Origin: Shewanella cyperi | GTDB lineage: Bacteria; Pseudomonadota; Gammaproteobacteria; Enterobacterales; Shewanellaceae | Length of the DNA: 64,000 nt | NCBI RefSeq assembly: GCF_017354985.1 | Contig: NZ_CP071501.1 | Coordinates: 2,747,501 to 2,811,500 of the forward strand | Direction: 5' to 3' | Shown here: piece after piece, positions 21,111-31,730 of the stretch | Layout: each line of letters opens with the position of its first letter | How positions within the stretch are numbered: position 1 is the stretch's first letter | Translations under genes and position numbers: made by a program | Notes under the pieces: model-generated | The model's database searches: none | What the model was told of the DNA's origin: nothing | What the model saw: only the letters and a program-made list of their open reading frames with translations

Positions 21111-22469
21111 ATGCAAGTCCCTAAAAACTCGATTTATACCGTTTCCCGCCTCAATGGCGAGGTACGGCAATTGCTGGAAGGACAGCTGGGCAAGATCTGG
21201 CTCAGCGGCGAGATCTCCAATTTCTCCGCCCCCGCCTCCGGCCACTGGTATCTGACATTGAAGGACAGCCAGTCGCAGATCCGCTGCGCCATGTTCAAGG
21301 GTCGCAACGGCGCCGTCAGCTTCCGGCCCCAAAACGGCCAGCAGGTGATAGTTCACGGCGGGATCAGCGTCTACGAACCCAGGGGCGACTATCAGCTGCT
21401 GCTGGACGCCATGTTACCGGCCGGTGATGGCCTGTTGGCCCAGCAATACGAGGCGTTGAAATTAAAGCTGGCCAGTGAGGGCCTGTTTGCCGCCACCACC
21501 AAAAGGCCGCTGCCGGCCCATGTGCAGCGCATAGGGGTTATCACCTCCCCCACAGGTGCCGCCATCCGCGATGTGCTCAATGTGCTGAAACGGCGCGATC
21601 CGTCTCTTGAGGTGATCATTTATCCCACAGCCGTGCAGGGCACAGGTGCCGACAAGGAGATTATCCGCGCCATAGAGCTGGCCAATCAGCGGCTCGAGGT
21701 AGACGTACTGCTGCTGACCCGGGGTGGTGGCAGCCTGGAAGATCTCTGGTGCTTCAACAGCGAAGCGCTGGCACACGCCATCTACAACAGCGCTTTGACA
21801 GTCGTCAGCGCCGTTGGTCATGAGGTGGATACCACCATCGCCGACTATGTTGCCGATGTGCGCGCCCCCACCCCGTCCGCCGGTGCCGAGCTGCTGTCCC
21901 AGGATCAGGACTACAAACGCCAGCGCCTGAGCGCCCTGCTGGCGCGCCTGGGACAGGGCTGGCGCCATTACCGCTTGTCAAAGGCCGAACGCCTGGCAAG
22001 GCTTCAGGCAAGGCTCGACAGACAGGATCCCAAGCGGGCTCTGGAGCGGCAGATGCAGCGGGTGGATGAGCTGGCACTGCGGCTGGAAGCGGCCCTTGAG
22101 CGCAAACTCGCCCATGCCACCCTGACACTGGAGCGCCTCGGAGCCCGTCTGAGCCGTCAATCCCCCGCCCAAAAGTTGGCCCTGGCACGCCAGCGCCTTG
22201 GCTATCTCGACAACCGCTTGCATGATGCCATGGCGGACGGCCTTGCAGACGCCAAACAGCGGCTGGCGGCCAATGCCCACAGATTGGAGAGCGTAAGCCC
22301 CCTGGCGACCCTGTCACGGGGTTATTCCATCACCAAGGACAGCGAGGGCCGGGTGCTGGAGCAGGCGCAGGACGGTGCCGTTGGTGAGCTTATTCACAGC
22401 CGGCTCAGACAGGGGACCCTGGTATCCCGCATCGAGGCTATTGACCCCGAGGCGAACTCAAACGGCTAA
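21111..22469 (+). CDS. xseA: Exodeoxyribonuclease VII large subunit
   Basis: 452 residues from ATG at 21111, which gives the conserved start [20 protein letters not shown]; a frame extension upstream to 21024 has no family similarity. Domains are an N-terminal OB fold (about 1-100: [18 protein letters not shown]), the catalytic core with [12 protein letters not shown] and the [16 protein letters not shown] motif, and a long coiled-coil (about 260-410) that forms the enzyme's arms and docks XseB subunits. The enzyme degrades single-stranded DNA to oligonucleotides. xseB is not nearby, which is usual. It converges on der, with a shared terminator. Confidence 0.96.
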   Translation: MQVPKNSIYTVSRLNGEVRQLLEGQLGKIWLSGEISNFSAPASGHWYLTLKDSQSQIRCAMFKGRNGAVSFRPQNGQQVIVHGGISVYEPRGDYQLLLDAMLPAGDGLLAQQYEALKLKLASEGLFAATTKRPLPAHVQRIGVITSPTGAAIRDVLNVLKRRDPSLEVIIYPTAVQGTGADKEIIRAIELANQRLEVDVLLLTRGGGSLEDLWCFNSEALAHAIYNSALTVVSAVGHEVDTTIADYVADVRAPTPSAGAELLSQDQDYKRQRLSALLARLGQGWRHYRLSKAERLARLQARLDRQDPKRALERQMQRVDELALRLEAALERKLAHATLTLERLGARLSRQSPAQKLALARQRLGYLDNRLHDAMADGLADAKQRLAANAHRLESVSPLATLSRGYSITKDSEGRVLEQAQDGAVGELIHSRLRQGTLVSRIEAIDPEANSNG

Positions 22470-22507
22470 AACTTCCCATAAACGGACAATTTCGGGTTTC
22501 AGAAAAC

Positions 22508-22534
22508 AAAACGCCAGGCACTGCCTGGCGTTTT
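22508..22534. terminator. Bidirectional terminator between xseA and der
   Basis: AAAACGCCAGG and CCTGGCGTTTT flank CACTG. A-tract and T-tract on either side let it work for both convergent genes. Confidence 0.85.
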
Positions 22535-22565
22535 ACTGTTTGTGGTACGAAGCGCGGGGCCCGGA

Positions 22566-24032
22566 TCAGGCCTTTTTGTTTTTAATGTGGGTCATCATGC
22601 GCTTGCGGCGACGCTCCTGACTCAGGGTCAGCTTTTCCACCTTGCCTTCGAAGGGGTTGTCCCCTTCCTGGAAGCGCAGCTGGATGGGCGTACCTATCAC
22701 CTTCAGCGAACGGCGATAGTAGTTCATCATGTAACGCTTGTAGGAGTCCGGCAGCTTGCTCACCTGGTTGCCGTGCACCACCACGATCGGCGGGTTGTAA
22801 CCACCGGCGTGGGCGTACTTGAGTTTCACCCTGCGACCGTTGACCAGCGGTGGCTGGTGATCGTCCTGGGCCATCTGCATGATGCGGGTCAGCATTGAGG
22901 TGCTGACGCGGCGGGTAGCGCTGTCGTAGGCCTCTTCGATGGACTCGAACAGGTGACCCACGCCGGTGCCGTGCAGGGCGGAGATAAAGTGAATACGGGC
23001 AAAGTCGATAAAGCCCAGACGGCGGTCCAGTTCGGTCTTGACCCTGTCCTTGATATCGTTGTCTATGCCGTCCCACTTGTTGACCGCAATAACCAGGGCG
23101 CGACCGGCGTTGAGGGCAAAGCCCAAGAGGCCCAGATCCTGCTCGGCAATACCTTCGCGGGCATCGATAACCAGCAGCACCACGTTGGCATCTTCAACCG
23201 CCTTGAGGGTCTTGATCACAGAGAACTTCTCAATGACCTCGTGCACCTTGGCACGGCGACGCACACCGGCGGTGTCGATGATGATGTACTCACGTCCCTC
23301 GCGCTGCATCGGGATATAGATGGAGTCGCGGGTGGTGCCGGGCTCGTCGTATACCACCACCCGCTCTTCACCCAGAATACGGTTGGTCAGGGTCGATTTG
23401 CCCACATTGGGCTTGCCTATGATGGCCAGCTTGATGGGCAGGTCCTGCAGGCGCTGCTGCTCGGCCTCGGCCTCTTCCTCTGTGTACTGACGCTCGTCGG
23501 CTTCTTCCTCGACCTCACCGTCACGGCTGATCCCCATAGCCTCGGCATAGGGCGCCAGGGCATATTCGATCATATTGGTCACGCCACGGCCCTGGGCGGC
23601 AGCCATCTGATACACCTCACCCAGGCCCAAAGACCAGAACTCGGCACAGGCGGAGTCGGCATCTATGCCATCAACCTTGTTGGCCACCACGAAGGTGGTT
23701 TTCTCGCGGCTGCGCAGATGCTGGGCAATGGCCAGATCGGCGGCGGTCAGACCGGCACGGGCGTCGGTCATAAACAGCACCACATCCGCTTCCTCGATGG
23801 CTGCGAGGGATTGCTCGGCCATCTTGGTTTCAATGCCTTCTTCTGTGCCGTCGATACCGCCGGTGTCCACCACGATAAATTCATAGCCGGACAAAAACGC
23901 GCGGCCGTACTTACGGTCGCGGGTCAGGCCCGGATAGTCAGCAACCAGCGCATCCCGGGTACGGGTGAGACGATTGAACAGGGTCGATTTGCCCACATTG
24001 GGACGACCCACCAGGGCCACTACAGGGATCAT
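22566..24032 (-). CDS. der: GTPase Der (EngA), ribosome assembly factor
   Basis: 488 residues with the family's two tandem GTPase domains: first P-loop [14 protein letters not shown] near residue 8 and second [14 protein letters not shown] near 212. An acidic Glu-rich linker separates them, and a C-terminal KH-like domain follows ([20 protein letters not shown]). The switch motifs ([13 protein letters not shown]) and NKxD motifs are intact in both. It is essential for 50S subunit maturation. The last gene of the minus-strand cluster, separated from bamB by an attenuator-like hairpin. Confidence 0.98.
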   Translation of the reverse strand: MIPVVALVGRPNVGKSTLFNRLTRTRDALVADYPGLTRDRKYGRAFLSGYEFIVVDTGGIDGTEEGIETKMAEQSLAAIEEADVVLFMTDARAGLTAADLAIAQHLRSREKTTFVVANKVDGIDADSACAEFWSLGLGEVYQMAAAQGRGVTNMIEYALAPYAEAMGISRDGEVEEEADERQYTEEEAEAEQQRLQDLPIKLAIIGKPNVGKSTLTNRILGEERVVVYDEPGTTRDSIYIPMQREGREYIIIDTAGVRRRAKVHEVIEKFSVIKTLKAVEDANVVLLVIDAREGIAEQDLGLLGFALNAGRALVIAVNKWDGIDNDIKDRVKTELDRRLGFIDFARIHFISALHGTGVGHLFESIEEAYDSATRRVSTSMLTRIMQMAQDDHQPPLVNGRRVKLKYAHAGGYNPPIVVVHGNQVSKLPDSYKRYMMNYYRRSLKVIGTPIQLRFQEGDNPFEGKVEKLTLSQERRRKRMMTHIKNKKA

Positions 24033-24060
24033 GTTTTTGCCTCTATTACAAACTTTTCAA

Positions 24061-24092
24061 TAAAAAGCCCCCGGAAGCACTTCCAGGGGCTT
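24061..24092 (-). terminator. Terminator or attenuator between bamB and der
   Basis: On the minus strand AAGCCCCTGGAAG and the facing CTTCCGGGGGCTT pair with one mismatch and are followed by TTTTATTG. It would let bamB transcripts end while some read through to der. Confidence 0.65.
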
Positions 24093-24111
24093 GGCAAGGT
24101 TCAACCTTGAC

Positions 24112-25299
24112 TTAAGGAAGTGTGACTATGGCCACCTTGCCGCTGCGGCCCTGGACATAAATCTTGTTGTCCACCACCAGCGGTTGGCCATACAGGCCGC
24201 TGCTGTCTACCTCGATGCGACCCACCAACTTGCCATCGGCACGGTCGATAAAGTGCAGATAGCCTTCGAAATCACCAACCACCAGGTAATCACCGAACAC
24301 CTCAGGTGATGTCACGGCACGGTTGCTGAGCTCTGAGTTGCTCCACATTTCCAGACCGTTGCGCCTGTCGATGGCGTAGATGCGGCTGTGGTCATCCACC
24401 AGATACAGTTGCACCCCGGAGCTTGCCAGCTCGTTGAAGCTGGAATACTTGCGGGTCCACACCACACGGCCAGTGCGGGCTTCCATGGACACCAGGTTAC
24501 CGTTATAGCTGACAGCGTACAGGTTATCACCTATCAGCAGCGGGGTCATATCCACGTCGGCCATGCGGCTGAATTCGTTGCCACCGCTGGGGCTGTAGAT
24601 GGCCTGTTCCCAGGCGGGCTGACCGTTTTGCTTGATAACCACGGCCACCTTGCCATCGGCGGTGCCGACAAAGAAGCCACCACCTTCATAGGCTGCGGCA
24701 CCTGTGCCACGCAACGTCAGATTCGGCAGACCGTTATCATAGCTCCAGACCTTGGCGCCTGTGTCTATGTTGAAGGCCTCAAGGGCACCGGCGCCGGTAT
24801 TCACCACCACCAGATCCTCGGCCACGGTCGGTGCCGACAACAACTCGCCTCCGGCCAGGGCATACCACACCACCTCGCCGGTATTGGCATCCAGGGCACC
24901 CAGAAGGCCGCTCTCGCCGCCAATGAACACCTTATTCTGGGCCACAGTGACACCGGCCGCCAGACGGGCGCCCTTGTTCTTGGCCAGCACATTGTCACGG
25001 AACAGTTCGCTGAAATCCTGGGACCAGACCTTGTCACCGCTGGCCTCATCAAAGGCCGTCACCTCACCGTAGCGATCGGCAACAAATATTTTGCCGTAAC
25101 GCACTGCAGGGCGCAGGCGGGAGTAATAGTCACCAACACCACTGCCGACCTTTTCATCCCAGTTGATCTGGGGGAAAACGGTGGCATTGATTTCCTTGAG
25201 CTCACTGACGGGCTCTTCTTCCACATCGTTGGAAGAACAGGCCGACAGGGCAGCCAGGCTCAGCCCGGCTACGAGCAGGTTTTTGCACCAAGACTTCAT
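24112..25299 (-). CDS. bamB: Outer membrane protein assembly factor BamB
   Basis: 395 residues. A lipoprotein signal ends in LAALSAC, so the protein is anchored to the periplasmic face of the outer membrane. Eight PQQ-type beta-propeller repeats follow; WSQDFS, VVWYALAGGELLSAPTV, GRVVWTRKY and LEMWSNSE each mark a blade. BamB feeds substrates to BamA in the BAM complex. It lies between yfgM and der in the order conserved in gammaproteobacteria, 10 bp after yfgM. Another BAM lipoprotein gene, bamE, is at 51.2 kb. Confidence 0.96.
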   Translation of the reverse strand: MKSWCKNLLVAGLSLAALSACSSNDVEEEPVSELKEINATVFPQINWDEKVGSGVGDYYSRLRPAVRYGKIFVADRYGEVTAFDEASGDKVWSQDFSELFRDNVLAKNKGARLAAGVTVAQNKVFIGGESGLLGALDANTGEVVWYALAGGELLSAPTVAEDLVVVNTGAGALEAFNIDTGAKVWSYDNGLPNLTLRGTGAAAYEGGGFFVGTADGKVAVVIKQNGQPAWEQAIYSPSGGNEFSRMADVDMTPLLIGDNLYAVSYNGNLVSMEARTGRVVWTRKYSSFNELASSGVQLYLVDDHSRIYAIDRRNGLEMWSNSELSNRAVTSPEVFGDYLVVGDFEGYLHFIDRADGKLVGRIEVDSSGLYGQPLVVDNKIYVQGRSGKVAIVTLP

Positions 25300-25309
25300 C
25301 GGCCCTTCC

Positions 25310-25933
25310 TTATGCCTGATTCAGGTTGTCGAGCTTCATACGCAGCATGGGTGACGCACCCACACCGCTCTTGTCCAGCGCGCTCTGATAAGCGGCCTTG
25401 GCCTTGTCGTTCTCGCCCTGGCGAGCCAGGAAATCACCCTTGAGTTCTTCACGCTGGGCTTCGAAGGCAGGCACAGTTACCGCATCCAGAGTGGTCAGCG
25501 CCGTGGCCAGCTGGCCTTGCTCGGCCTGTACCCGCGCCAAACGCAGGGTGGCCACCATGGCCAGCTCACCGGCGGCCTTGTTGGCAATCACTTGCTTGAG
25601 CAGTTCTTCGGCCTTGGTGTAATCCTTGGCATCCACAGCAGACTTGGCCATCATCAGCGACAGCAGGGTTTCATAACCGGCCTGATCGTGCTCGGCCTTG
25701 AAGTTTTCGGCGGCCTTGAGCATGGCGGCTTCATCACCGGCCTGACTGATGGTTTCAAATGCCTGACTGGCGGACTCGGCCTTGGCCAGTTTCATGTCGG
25801 AATAAGTATTCCAGCCATAGAGGCCACCCAGGCCCACCACGGCGCCCACCAGGATAGAGGTACCGTATTCCTTCCAAAACTGCTTTATCGCCTCGACCTG
25901 TTGTTCTTCGGTGCTATAAATATCCACGCGCAC
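25310..25933 (-). CDS. yfgM: YfgM-type TPR protein, SecYEG-associated
   Basis: 207 residues. The cytoplasmic N-terminus (VDIYSTEEQQVEAIKQFWKEY) precedes one transmembrane helix (about 23-42, TSILVGAVVGLGGLYGWNTY). A periplasmic tetratricopeptide domain follows. This is the TPR_21 family architecture of E. coli YfgM, an inner membrane protein that works with PpiD near the SecYEG translocon. It sits between hisS and bamB as in E. coli. Length and layout are normal. Confidence 0.92.
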   Translation of the reverse strand: MRVDIYSTEEQQVEAIKQFWKEYGTSILVGAVVGLGGLYGWNTYSDMKLAKAESASQAFETISQAGDEAAMLKAAENFKAEHDQAGYETLLSLMMAKSAVDAKDYTKAEELLKQVIANKAAGELAMVATLRLARVQAEQGQLATALTTLDAVTVPAFEAQREELKGDFLARQGENDKAKAAYQSALDKSGVGASPMLRMKLDNLNQA

Positions 25934-25969
25934 GTCCTCTTGTTGTTATCAGCGCTTGCCTGTGCAGTG

Positions 25970-27244
25970 CTAGATCAAATTCTTCAGATAATCGGCCAGG
26001 GCTTCACGGGCCACCAGCTGTTGTTCGTTGTCATTGCGCAGCGGTTTGACCGCCACCTGGCCCTGGGCCAGTTCGCTCTCCCCGACAATCAGGGCGAACG
26101 CTGCGCCGCTCTTGTCGGCGCGCTTGATTTGCTTCTTGAAGTTTCCACCGCCGCAGTGGCTCATGATGCGAGCCCCCGGCAGCGCGTTGCGCAGCTCCTG
26201 GGCTATGCGCAAGGCTTCAACCTCACAGTCACTTCCCATGGCGGTCACATACACATCCACTGCCGCCGGAATGTCCTTGGTCAACTCCAGGGTTTCCAGC
26301 AGCAGCACTATGCGCTCCAGGCCCATGGCAAAACCCACGGCAGGGGTGTCTTTGCCACCCAGCTGGCCCACCAGACCGTCGTAACGACCGCCGGCAAGCA
26401 CAGTGCCCTGGGCACCCAGGCTGTCGGTGACCCACTCAAATACTGTGCGGTTGTAATAGTCCAGACCGCGAACCAGACGGGGGTTAACCCGGTATTGGAT
26501 GCCAACGGCCTCCAGGAGTTCACACAGACGGGAAAAATGTGCCCGGGACTCATCGCCCAGGTAGTCCATCATGGCCGGGGCATCGGCCAGCAGCGCCTGC
26601 ACCTGGGGATCCTTGGAGTCCAGTACCCGCAGCGGGTTGGTGTACATGCGGCGCTGGCTGTCTTCGTCCAGCTTATCCTTGTGTTGCTCAAGGAAGGTCA
26701 CCAGGGCCTGACGATAGTCGGCGCGCTCGTTGCTGTCACCCAGGGTATTGAGTTCCAGGGTGACCTGCTCGGTGATGCCAAGCTTTTCCCACAGACGGGC
26801 CGACAGCATCAGCACTTCGGCATCAATGTCGGCCGAGCCTATGCCATAGACTTCCACGCCAAACTGGTGGAACTGACGATAACGGCCCTTTTGGGGACGC
26901 TCGTGGCGGAACATGGGGCCCATGTACCACAGGCGCTGTTCCTGGTTGTACAGCAGGCCGTGCTCGTTGCCGGCACGCACGGTGGAGGCCGTGCCCTCGG
27001 GACGCAGCGTCAGGCTGTCGCCGTTGCGGTCCTCAAAGGTGTACATTTCTTTTTCAACGATATCAGTGACTTCACCAATAGAGCGCTTAAAGAGATCGGT
27101 ACTTTCCACTATGGGAGTACGGATTTCGCTGTAGCCATAGGCTGCTACACAGTCACGCAGAACCCCTTCGAGCTTTTGCCACAGGGGAGACTGGGTGGGC
27201 AGAATGTCGTTCATTCCGCGAATCGCTTGGATCTGTTTTGCCAC
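25970..27244 (-). CDS. hisS: Histidyl-tRNA synthetase
   Basis: 424 residues, class IIa. Motif 2 is [19 protein letters not shown], motif 3 is [14 protein letters not shown], and the histidine-specific segments [14 protein letters not shown] and AGGRYDGLV are intact. The C-terminal anticodon-binding domain occupies about 325-424. The start codon is GTG. It charges tRNA-His and sits between ispG and yfgM in the conserved cluster. An intrinsic terminator separates it from ispG, so it probably also has its own promoter. Confidence 0.97.
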   Translation of the reverse strand: MAKQIQAIRGMNDILPTQSPLWQKLEGVLRDCVAAYGYSEIRTPIVESTDLFKRSIGEVTDIVEKEMYTFEDRNGDSLTLRPEGTASTVRAGNEHGLLYNQEQRLWYMGPMFRHERPQKGRYRQFHQFGVEVYGIGSADIDAEVLMLSARLWEKLGITEQVTLELNTLGDSNERADYRQALVTFLEQHKDKLDEDSQRRMYTNPLRVLDSKDPQVQALLADAPAMMDYLGDESRAHFSRLCELLEAVGIQYRVNPRLVRGLDYYNRTVFEWVTDSLGAQGTVLAGGRYDGLVGQLGGKDTPAVGFAMGLERIVLLLETLELTKDIPAAVDVYVTAMGSDCEVEALRIAQELRNALPGARIMSHCGGGNFKKQIKRADKSGAAFALIVGESELAQGQVAVKPLRNDNEQQLVAREALADYLKNLI

Positions 27245-27309
27245 GGTATTTGACTCGTTGGATAAGCTGTAAATTCAAAAAATGTCCCGCATTATAGGCA
27301 ATCGGGCAC

Positions 27310-27349
27310 CAAAAATAAAACAGCGCCTGGAGAGCGGCTCTCCGGGCGC
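27310..27349 (-). terminator. Intrinsic terminator between ispG and hisS
   Basis: GCGCCTGGAGAG pairs with CTCTCCGGGCGC (one G-U) over a 3-base loop. On the minus strand it is followed by TGTTTTATTTTT, directly after the ispG stop. Confidence 0.8.
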
Positions 27350-27357
27350 GGGTCACC

Positions 27358-28473
27358 TCAGTCTGTGGTGTCCTTGATGTCGATGCGGCTCTCCATCAGG
27401 GTCGCCTTGGCGCGGATCTTGGCTTCCAAGGCATCGACCAGATTGTCGTTATCGAAACGCTCCTTCTGCCGCACGCCGTCATCGTAGTAACCGCTCTTGT
27501 TGTGGCCGCCGGCCAATCCCAGGTGGGACACCAGCGCCTCGCCGGGACCGTTGACCACGCAGCCTATGATGGACACGTCCATGGCGGTGGTGACGTCTTC
27601 CAGACGGCGCTCCAGCTCATTGACTGTGCCTATCACATCGAACTCCTGCCGAGAGCAGGAAGGACAGGCAATAAAGTTGATGCCGCGGGAGCGAATACGC
27701 AGAGATTTGAGGATATCAAAGCCGACCTTGATCTCTTCCACGGGATCGGCTGCCAGGGAGATCCGCAGGGTGTCACCTATGCCCTCGGCCAGCAACATGC
27801 CCAGACCCACGGCCGATTTGACCGAACCTGAACGGGCACCACCGGCCTCGGTGATCCCAAGGTGCAGCGGCTGCTTAATTTGTTTTGCCAGCAGGCGATA
27901 GGACTCCACCGCCAGGAACACGTCCGAGGCCTTCACGCTGACCTTGAACTGGTCAAAGTTGAGCCGGTCGAGTATGTCCACATGGCGCATGGCAGACTCC
28001 AGCAAGGCTTCCGGGGTCGGTTCCTTGTACTTGTCCATCAGGTCTTTTTCCAGCGAGCCGCCGTTGACGCCGATGCGGATGGGGATATTGCGATCCCGGG
28101 CCGATTCGACCACGGCGCGAATACGCTCTTCATTGCCTATGTTGCCCGGGTTGATACGCAGGCAATCGGCGCCGTATTCGGCCACCTTGAGCGCAATGCG
28201 GTAGTCGAAGTGAATGTCGGCCACCAGCGGCACCTGCACCTGCTGCTTGATCAATTTGAACGCCTCGGCGGCATCCATGGTCGGCACAGAGACCCGCACT
28301 ATGTCGGCTCCCACCTTTTCCAGGGCACGAATTTGCGCCACGGTCGCGGCCACATCTGTGGTGCGGGTGTTGGTCATGGACTGCACAGCAATCGGCGCGC
28401 CATCGCCTATGGGCACCTGACCAACATAAATACGGGTGGAGGGACGACGTTTGATGGGGTTTTCGTTGTACAT
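27358..28473 (-). CDS. ispG: 4-hydroxy-3-methylbut-2-enyl diphosphate synthase (IspG)
   Basis: 371 residues. It reduces MEcPP to HMBPP in the methylerythritol phosphate route to isoprenoids. The [4Fe-4S] ligands Cys270, Cys273 and Cys305 and the catalytic Glu312 ([12 protein letters not shown]) are all present, at the same numbers as I recall for the E. coli enzyme. The N-terminal TIM barrel begins after [19 protein letters not shown]. Downstream of rodZ by 48 bp, as in E. coli. Confidence 0.97.
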   Translation of the reverse strand: MYNENPIKRRPSTRIYVGQVPIGDGAPIAVQSMTNTRTTDVAATVAQIRALEKVGADIVRVSVPTMDAAEAFKLIKQQVQVPLVADIHFDYRIALKVAEYGADCLRINPGNIGNEERIRAVVESARDRNIPIRIGVNGGSLEKDLMDKYKEPTPEALLESAMRHVDILDRLNFDQFKVSVKASDVFLAVESYRLLAKQIKQPLHLGITEAGGARSGSVKSAVGLGMLLAEGIGDTLRISLAADPVEEIKVGFDILKSLRIRSRGINFIACPSCSRQEFDVIGTVNELERRLEDVTTAMDVSIIGCVVNGPGEALVSHLGLAGGHNKSGYYDDGVRQKERFDNDNLVDALEAKIRAKATLMESRIDIKDTTD

Positions 28474-28521
28474 CTCAGCTCTGCTCTACAAAAGACGTGC
28501 TCTACAAAATGGCCTGTGCCG

Positions 28522-29529
28522 TTAACCGGCCATGGGCAGGCTGAACCTGGCCACCCGGTTTTTGGGATACTGTTCCAGGCTGACGTGGGCACCGTTATAT
28601 TCCAGGCTCACGGCCTGGGGGGCGCCGAGGATCAGCTTGAATGGCCCCTGGCCTTCCACCAGTACGGCCTGACCGGGCTTTTTAACATCGCTCAGCAGCA
28701 CCTTGCCATTGGCATCTGTCACCTGGATCCAACAATCGGCATTCAGGGTAAAGCTGATGCGATCCACCCCCTGGGCGGTGGCGCTGATTTGGGTATCCTG
28801 CAGCGGCGGCTCGGGTTGAGTCTCATCCAGCACTTCCATGGAAGTACTGGCACTGCCGGCGGTGGTTTCTGCGGCCAGCATGTCTGCCGCGCTCTGTTGG
28901 TCAACAGCCTGAGCACCTTGTTCTCCGCCTGGCTGTTCCGAGCCCATTAGCATCGAGCCGCTTTGCTCCTGGCCCGTTTGTTCCAAGTCGGTTTGTTCCA
29001 AGTCGGTTTGTGGCGAAATCACTTCTGGCTGCGGCATTCTTGCCTGCTCCCGCAGCGCTTCCACCTCTTCCACCGTGGGCTTGGAGAAATCGACACCGGT
29101 AAACAAGGTCGCCTTTTGCACCCACCAGAGCACCAACAGCGCCAGCAGCACTATGACTATCAGGTAGGTGACCAGAGTCAGGCGACTGTCCCGTGCCTGG
29201 CGAGTGGTCTTGCGGGAAAAACTCTGCATCAAGGGAGCGCCGGGCGTCGGCACCTGCTGTTCAAGGCAGGCATCGATCAGGGCCCTATCGGCCTCCACCA
29301 AACGGGCATAGTTTTTAACATAGCCACGCACATAGGTGGACGAGGCAATATTGGAAAAATCGTCCGCTTCTATGTCGCTGACAATGGACGGCCGTAAATG
29401 TAATGCGGTTGCCACGTCGGCCACGCTTTGTCCCCTGGCCTCGCGTGCGGCCTGGAGTATGGCCCCTAAACTGGGGCGTGTTTCAATCTGCTGTTCGTCC
29501 GTGTGCAGTTGCTTTTCTTCATCGTTCAT
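28522..29529 (-). CDS. rodZ: Cell-shape protein RodZ
   Basis: 335 residues. A cytoplasmic Cro/CI-type helix-turn-helix domain (about 20-85: LGAILQAAREARGQSVADVA) binds MreB in this family. A transmembrane helix follows near 112-133 (LTLVTYLIVIVLLALLVLWW). A variable periplasmic linker, rich in Gln, Glu and Thr with small repeats (DLEQTDLEQTGQEQ), leads to a C-terminal DUF4115 domain (ISFTLNADCWIQVTDANGK). RodZ links MreB to the elongation machinery. The ATG overlaps the pilF stop (TGATG). The linker repeats come from a 15-bp DNA duplication near 28980-29010. Confidence 0.93.
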   Translation of the reverse strand: MNDEEKQLHTDEQQIETRPSLGAILQAAREARGQSVADVATALHLRPSIVSDIEADDFSNIASSTYVRGYVKNYARLVEADRALIDACLEQQVPTPGAPLMQSFSRKTTRQARDSRLTLVTYLIVIVLLALLVLWWVQKATLFTGVDFSKPTVEEVEALREQARMPQPEVISPQTDLEQTDLEQTGQEQSGSMLMGSEQPGGEQGAQAVDQQSAADMLAAETTAGSASTSMEVLDETQPEPPLQDTQISATAQGVDRISFTLNADCWIQVTDANGKVLLSDVKKPGQAVLVEGQGPFKLILGAPQAVSLEYNGAHVSLEQYPKNRVARFSLPMAG

Positions 29530-30314
29530 CAATGTAAACTTGCCCGGTATTGCTTGGCTTCAGGGGAAGCGGGAAATTTGGCCAACAGCAAAATTACGAA
29601 ATGCTTGGCCGCTTCACTGTCGTTGAGGCCTCGCTCAATTTTTATTCCCAACGCCAGACTTTGTGGCGATTCGGCAGCCACATTGTGATAACGCGCCAAC
29701 TGGGTCTTGGCCGCGGCAAAATCCTTACCTTCGGCTTCCATTTCCGCCAACTCCAACAGTGAGGTGGCACGGCGCGGGTCATACTTTAGCGCCATATCAA
29801 AATAGTGTCGCGCTTTTTCTATATGACCGGCATCACGGCTACAAATTCCCAGGTTTTCATAGCTTGCTGCGGTACGGGTGTACTTGGGCTGCTCTATGGC
29901 CTTGAGGAACATTTTTTCCGATTCATCAAACTCTTTTTGCTGACACAAAAACACGCCAAAGTTATTCATGGAATCGCCGCTGGCATCGCGGGTATTGATG
30001 GCGCGGCGATAAGCCTCGGCAGTGCGAATAAGATCGCCCACGGTCTGATAGTAATAAGCCATGGCAATATGCACCTCTTCCAGTTCGGGGGCATAATCCA
30101 TGGCTTTATCCAGATTGAATTTGGCTTGTTCTGTGTTGCCGCGCTTAAGGTAAGTCAGTCCCAATTGCATGCGTTCACGGGCCGCCGCCAGTTTGTCGAA
30201 CTGGCGTTCGGTGACAGGAGTATCGGTCCCGCTATAGGTACGCTCGGTCACGCAAGCTGTCAGTGAAACCGACAGAAGTGCCATCAGGGAAATCGCAGCC
30301 AATCCTTGCTTCAT
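29529..30314 (-). CDS. pilF: Type IV pilus biogenesis/stability lipoprotein PilF (PilW)
   Basis: 261 residues from the ATG at 30314, which gives a proper lipoprotein signal (MKQGLAAISLMALLSVSLTAC). Six tetratricopeptide repeats follow, including LGLTYLKRGNTEQAKFNLDK, NNFGVFLCQQKEFDESEKMF and ENLGICSRDAGHIEKARHYF. PilF is the pilotin that carries the PilQ secretin to the outer membrane. The gene lies between rlmN and rodZ, the standard place. A TTG 24 bp upstream could also start the frame but adds residues before the signal. Confidence 0.93.
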   Translation of the reverse strand: MKQGLAAISLMALLSVSLTACVTERTYSGTDTPVTERQFDKLAAARERMQLGLTYLKRGNTEQAKFNLDKAMDYAPELEEVHIAMAYYYQTVGDLIRTAEAYRRAINTRDASGDSMNNFGVFLCQQKEFDESEKMFLKAIEQPKYTRTAASYENLGICSRDAGHIEKARHYFDMALKYDPRRATSLLELAEMEAEGKDFAAAKTQLARYHNVAAESPQSLALGIKIERGLNDSEAAKHFVILLLAKFPASPEAKQYRASLH

Positions 30315-30346
30315 GTGCAAGCCCATTAATCTGTGCAAACAAAGAG

Positions 30347-31468
30347 TTATTCCATTGTGACTGAAATCTGGGATTCTTGCATGCGTTTTTTTGCCAGTCG
30401 CTTGGTGCGATCCCTGATGTCACCGGCCAATTGACCACAGGCGGCATCAATGTCGTCACCACGGGTTTTGCGCACTATCACGGTCAGGCCATAGTCCATC
30501 AGCACCTTGGAGAAACGGTCGATGCGGGAATTGGAGGAGCGGCCATAGGGCGAACCCGGATAGGGGTTAAATGGTATCAAGTTGATTTTGCAAGGGGTAT
30601 CCTTCATCAACTCGGCCAATTCATGGGCCTGTTCGGTGCTGTCGTTGATATGATCCAGCATCACGTACTCCACTGTTACCCGGCCACGGTTGGCATTGGA
30701 TTTCTCCAGGTAACGGCGGATCCCGGCGAGGAACTCCTGCAATGGGTACTTCTTGTTGATTGGCACCAGCACATCGCGCAGCTCATCATTGGGGGCGTGA
30801 ATGCTCACCGCCAGGGCCACATCGAGGGCATCACCCAGCTTATCCAGCGCCGGCACCACACCCGAGGTGGACACAGTCACCCGACGTTTGGACAGGGCAA
30901 AACCGAAATCGTCCAGCATGATATCCATGGCGGGAATAACATTGGCCAGGTTCAGCAGCGGCTCACCCATGCCCATCATCACCACGTTGGTGACGGGGCG
31001 CTCGCCGGTTTCCTTCTGGAAACCGAGGAAGTGGGACACGCGCCAGATTTGACCAACGATTTCAGATACCGTCAGGTTACGGTTAAAGCCCTGCTGGGCC
31101 GTGGAACAGAAGGTACATTCCAGGGCGCAACCCACCTGGGACGAGACACACAGGGTGGCGCGGTCGTCTTCCGGAATATACACGGTTTCCACTTCCTGCC
31201 CCTGACCCACGTTAATGGCAAACTTGATGGTGCCATCCTTGGACTTCTGGAAGCTGGAAATTTCCGGCGCCACAATCTCGCAACGGGCCGCAAGTTTACC
31301 CCGCAGCACCTTGTTAATATTGGTCATCTGTTCGAAGTCACTGACGCCAAAGTGATAAATCCACTTCATCAACTGATCGGCACGAAATGGCTTCTCGCCC
31401 AGTTCGGCAAACAGCGCCCGCATCGCCTTGCGATCCAGGTCCAGTAGATTGATTTTCTTTTCACTCAT
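30347..31468 (-). CDS. rlmN: Dual-specificity rRNA/tRNA methyltransferase RlmN
   Basis: 373 residues, a radical SAM enzyme that methylates C2 of A2503 in 23S rRNA and A37 in some tRNAs. The radical SAM cluster ligands are Cys114, Cys118 and Cys121 in [16 protein letters not shown]. The N-terminal helix-hairpin domain ([20 protein letters not shown]) and the C-terminal region with [16 protein letters not shown], which holds the methyl-carrying Cys, are present. Mutations that inactivate RlmN affect linezolid and tiamulin sensitivity in other bacteria. First gene of the minus-strand cluster running to der. Confidence 0.97.
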   Translation of the reverse strand: MSEKKINLLDLDRKAMRALFAELGEKPFRADQLMKWIYHFGVSDFEQMTNINKVLRGKLAARCEIVAPEISSFQKSKDGTIKFAINVGQGQEVETVYIPEDDRATLCVSSQVGCALECTFCSTAQQGFNRNLTVSEIVGQIWRVSHFLGFQKETGERPVTNVVMMGMGEPLLNLANVIPAMDIMLDDFGFALSKRRVTVSTSGVVPALDKLGDALDVALAVSIHAPNDELRDVLVPINKKYPLQEFLAGIRRYLEKSNANRGRVTVEYVMLDHINDSTEQAHELAELMKDTPCKINLIPFNPYPGSPYGRSSNSRIDRFSKVLMDYGLTVIVRKTRGDDIDAACGQLAGDIRDRTKRLAKKRMQESQISVTME

Positions 31469-31730
31469 TCGTCTAACCTCAAACAGTCATCCCCGGAACG
31501 GGGGCCGCGAATTATACCGATCCAGCGGGATTTTGACCAGCAGCGATAGCAAGACTGTGTTACCATCTGCCGCTCATTGCTGCAAGGCAAAGACACAGGT
31601 CAGCCCTTCCTTTCATATTATCTGCCTTGGGCCTATTTACCGCCATGGCAAAGCATCCGGACTGGCCCTCGCCCGCAGACAATGGCTCCCGTTCAGACAG
31701 CACATGGCCACCTGGCCAGGAATTTGAGAT

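Noticed and set aside
22953..24110. Long open frame (385 codons) opposite der
   Set aside because: It runs antisense to the fully recognisable der gene; His/Gly/Gln-rich composition is typical of the reverse frame of a GC-rich gene.
25517..27253. Long open frame (578 codons) opposite hisS and yfgM
   Set aside because: Antisense to two well-identified genes, with no domain or ribosome site of its own.
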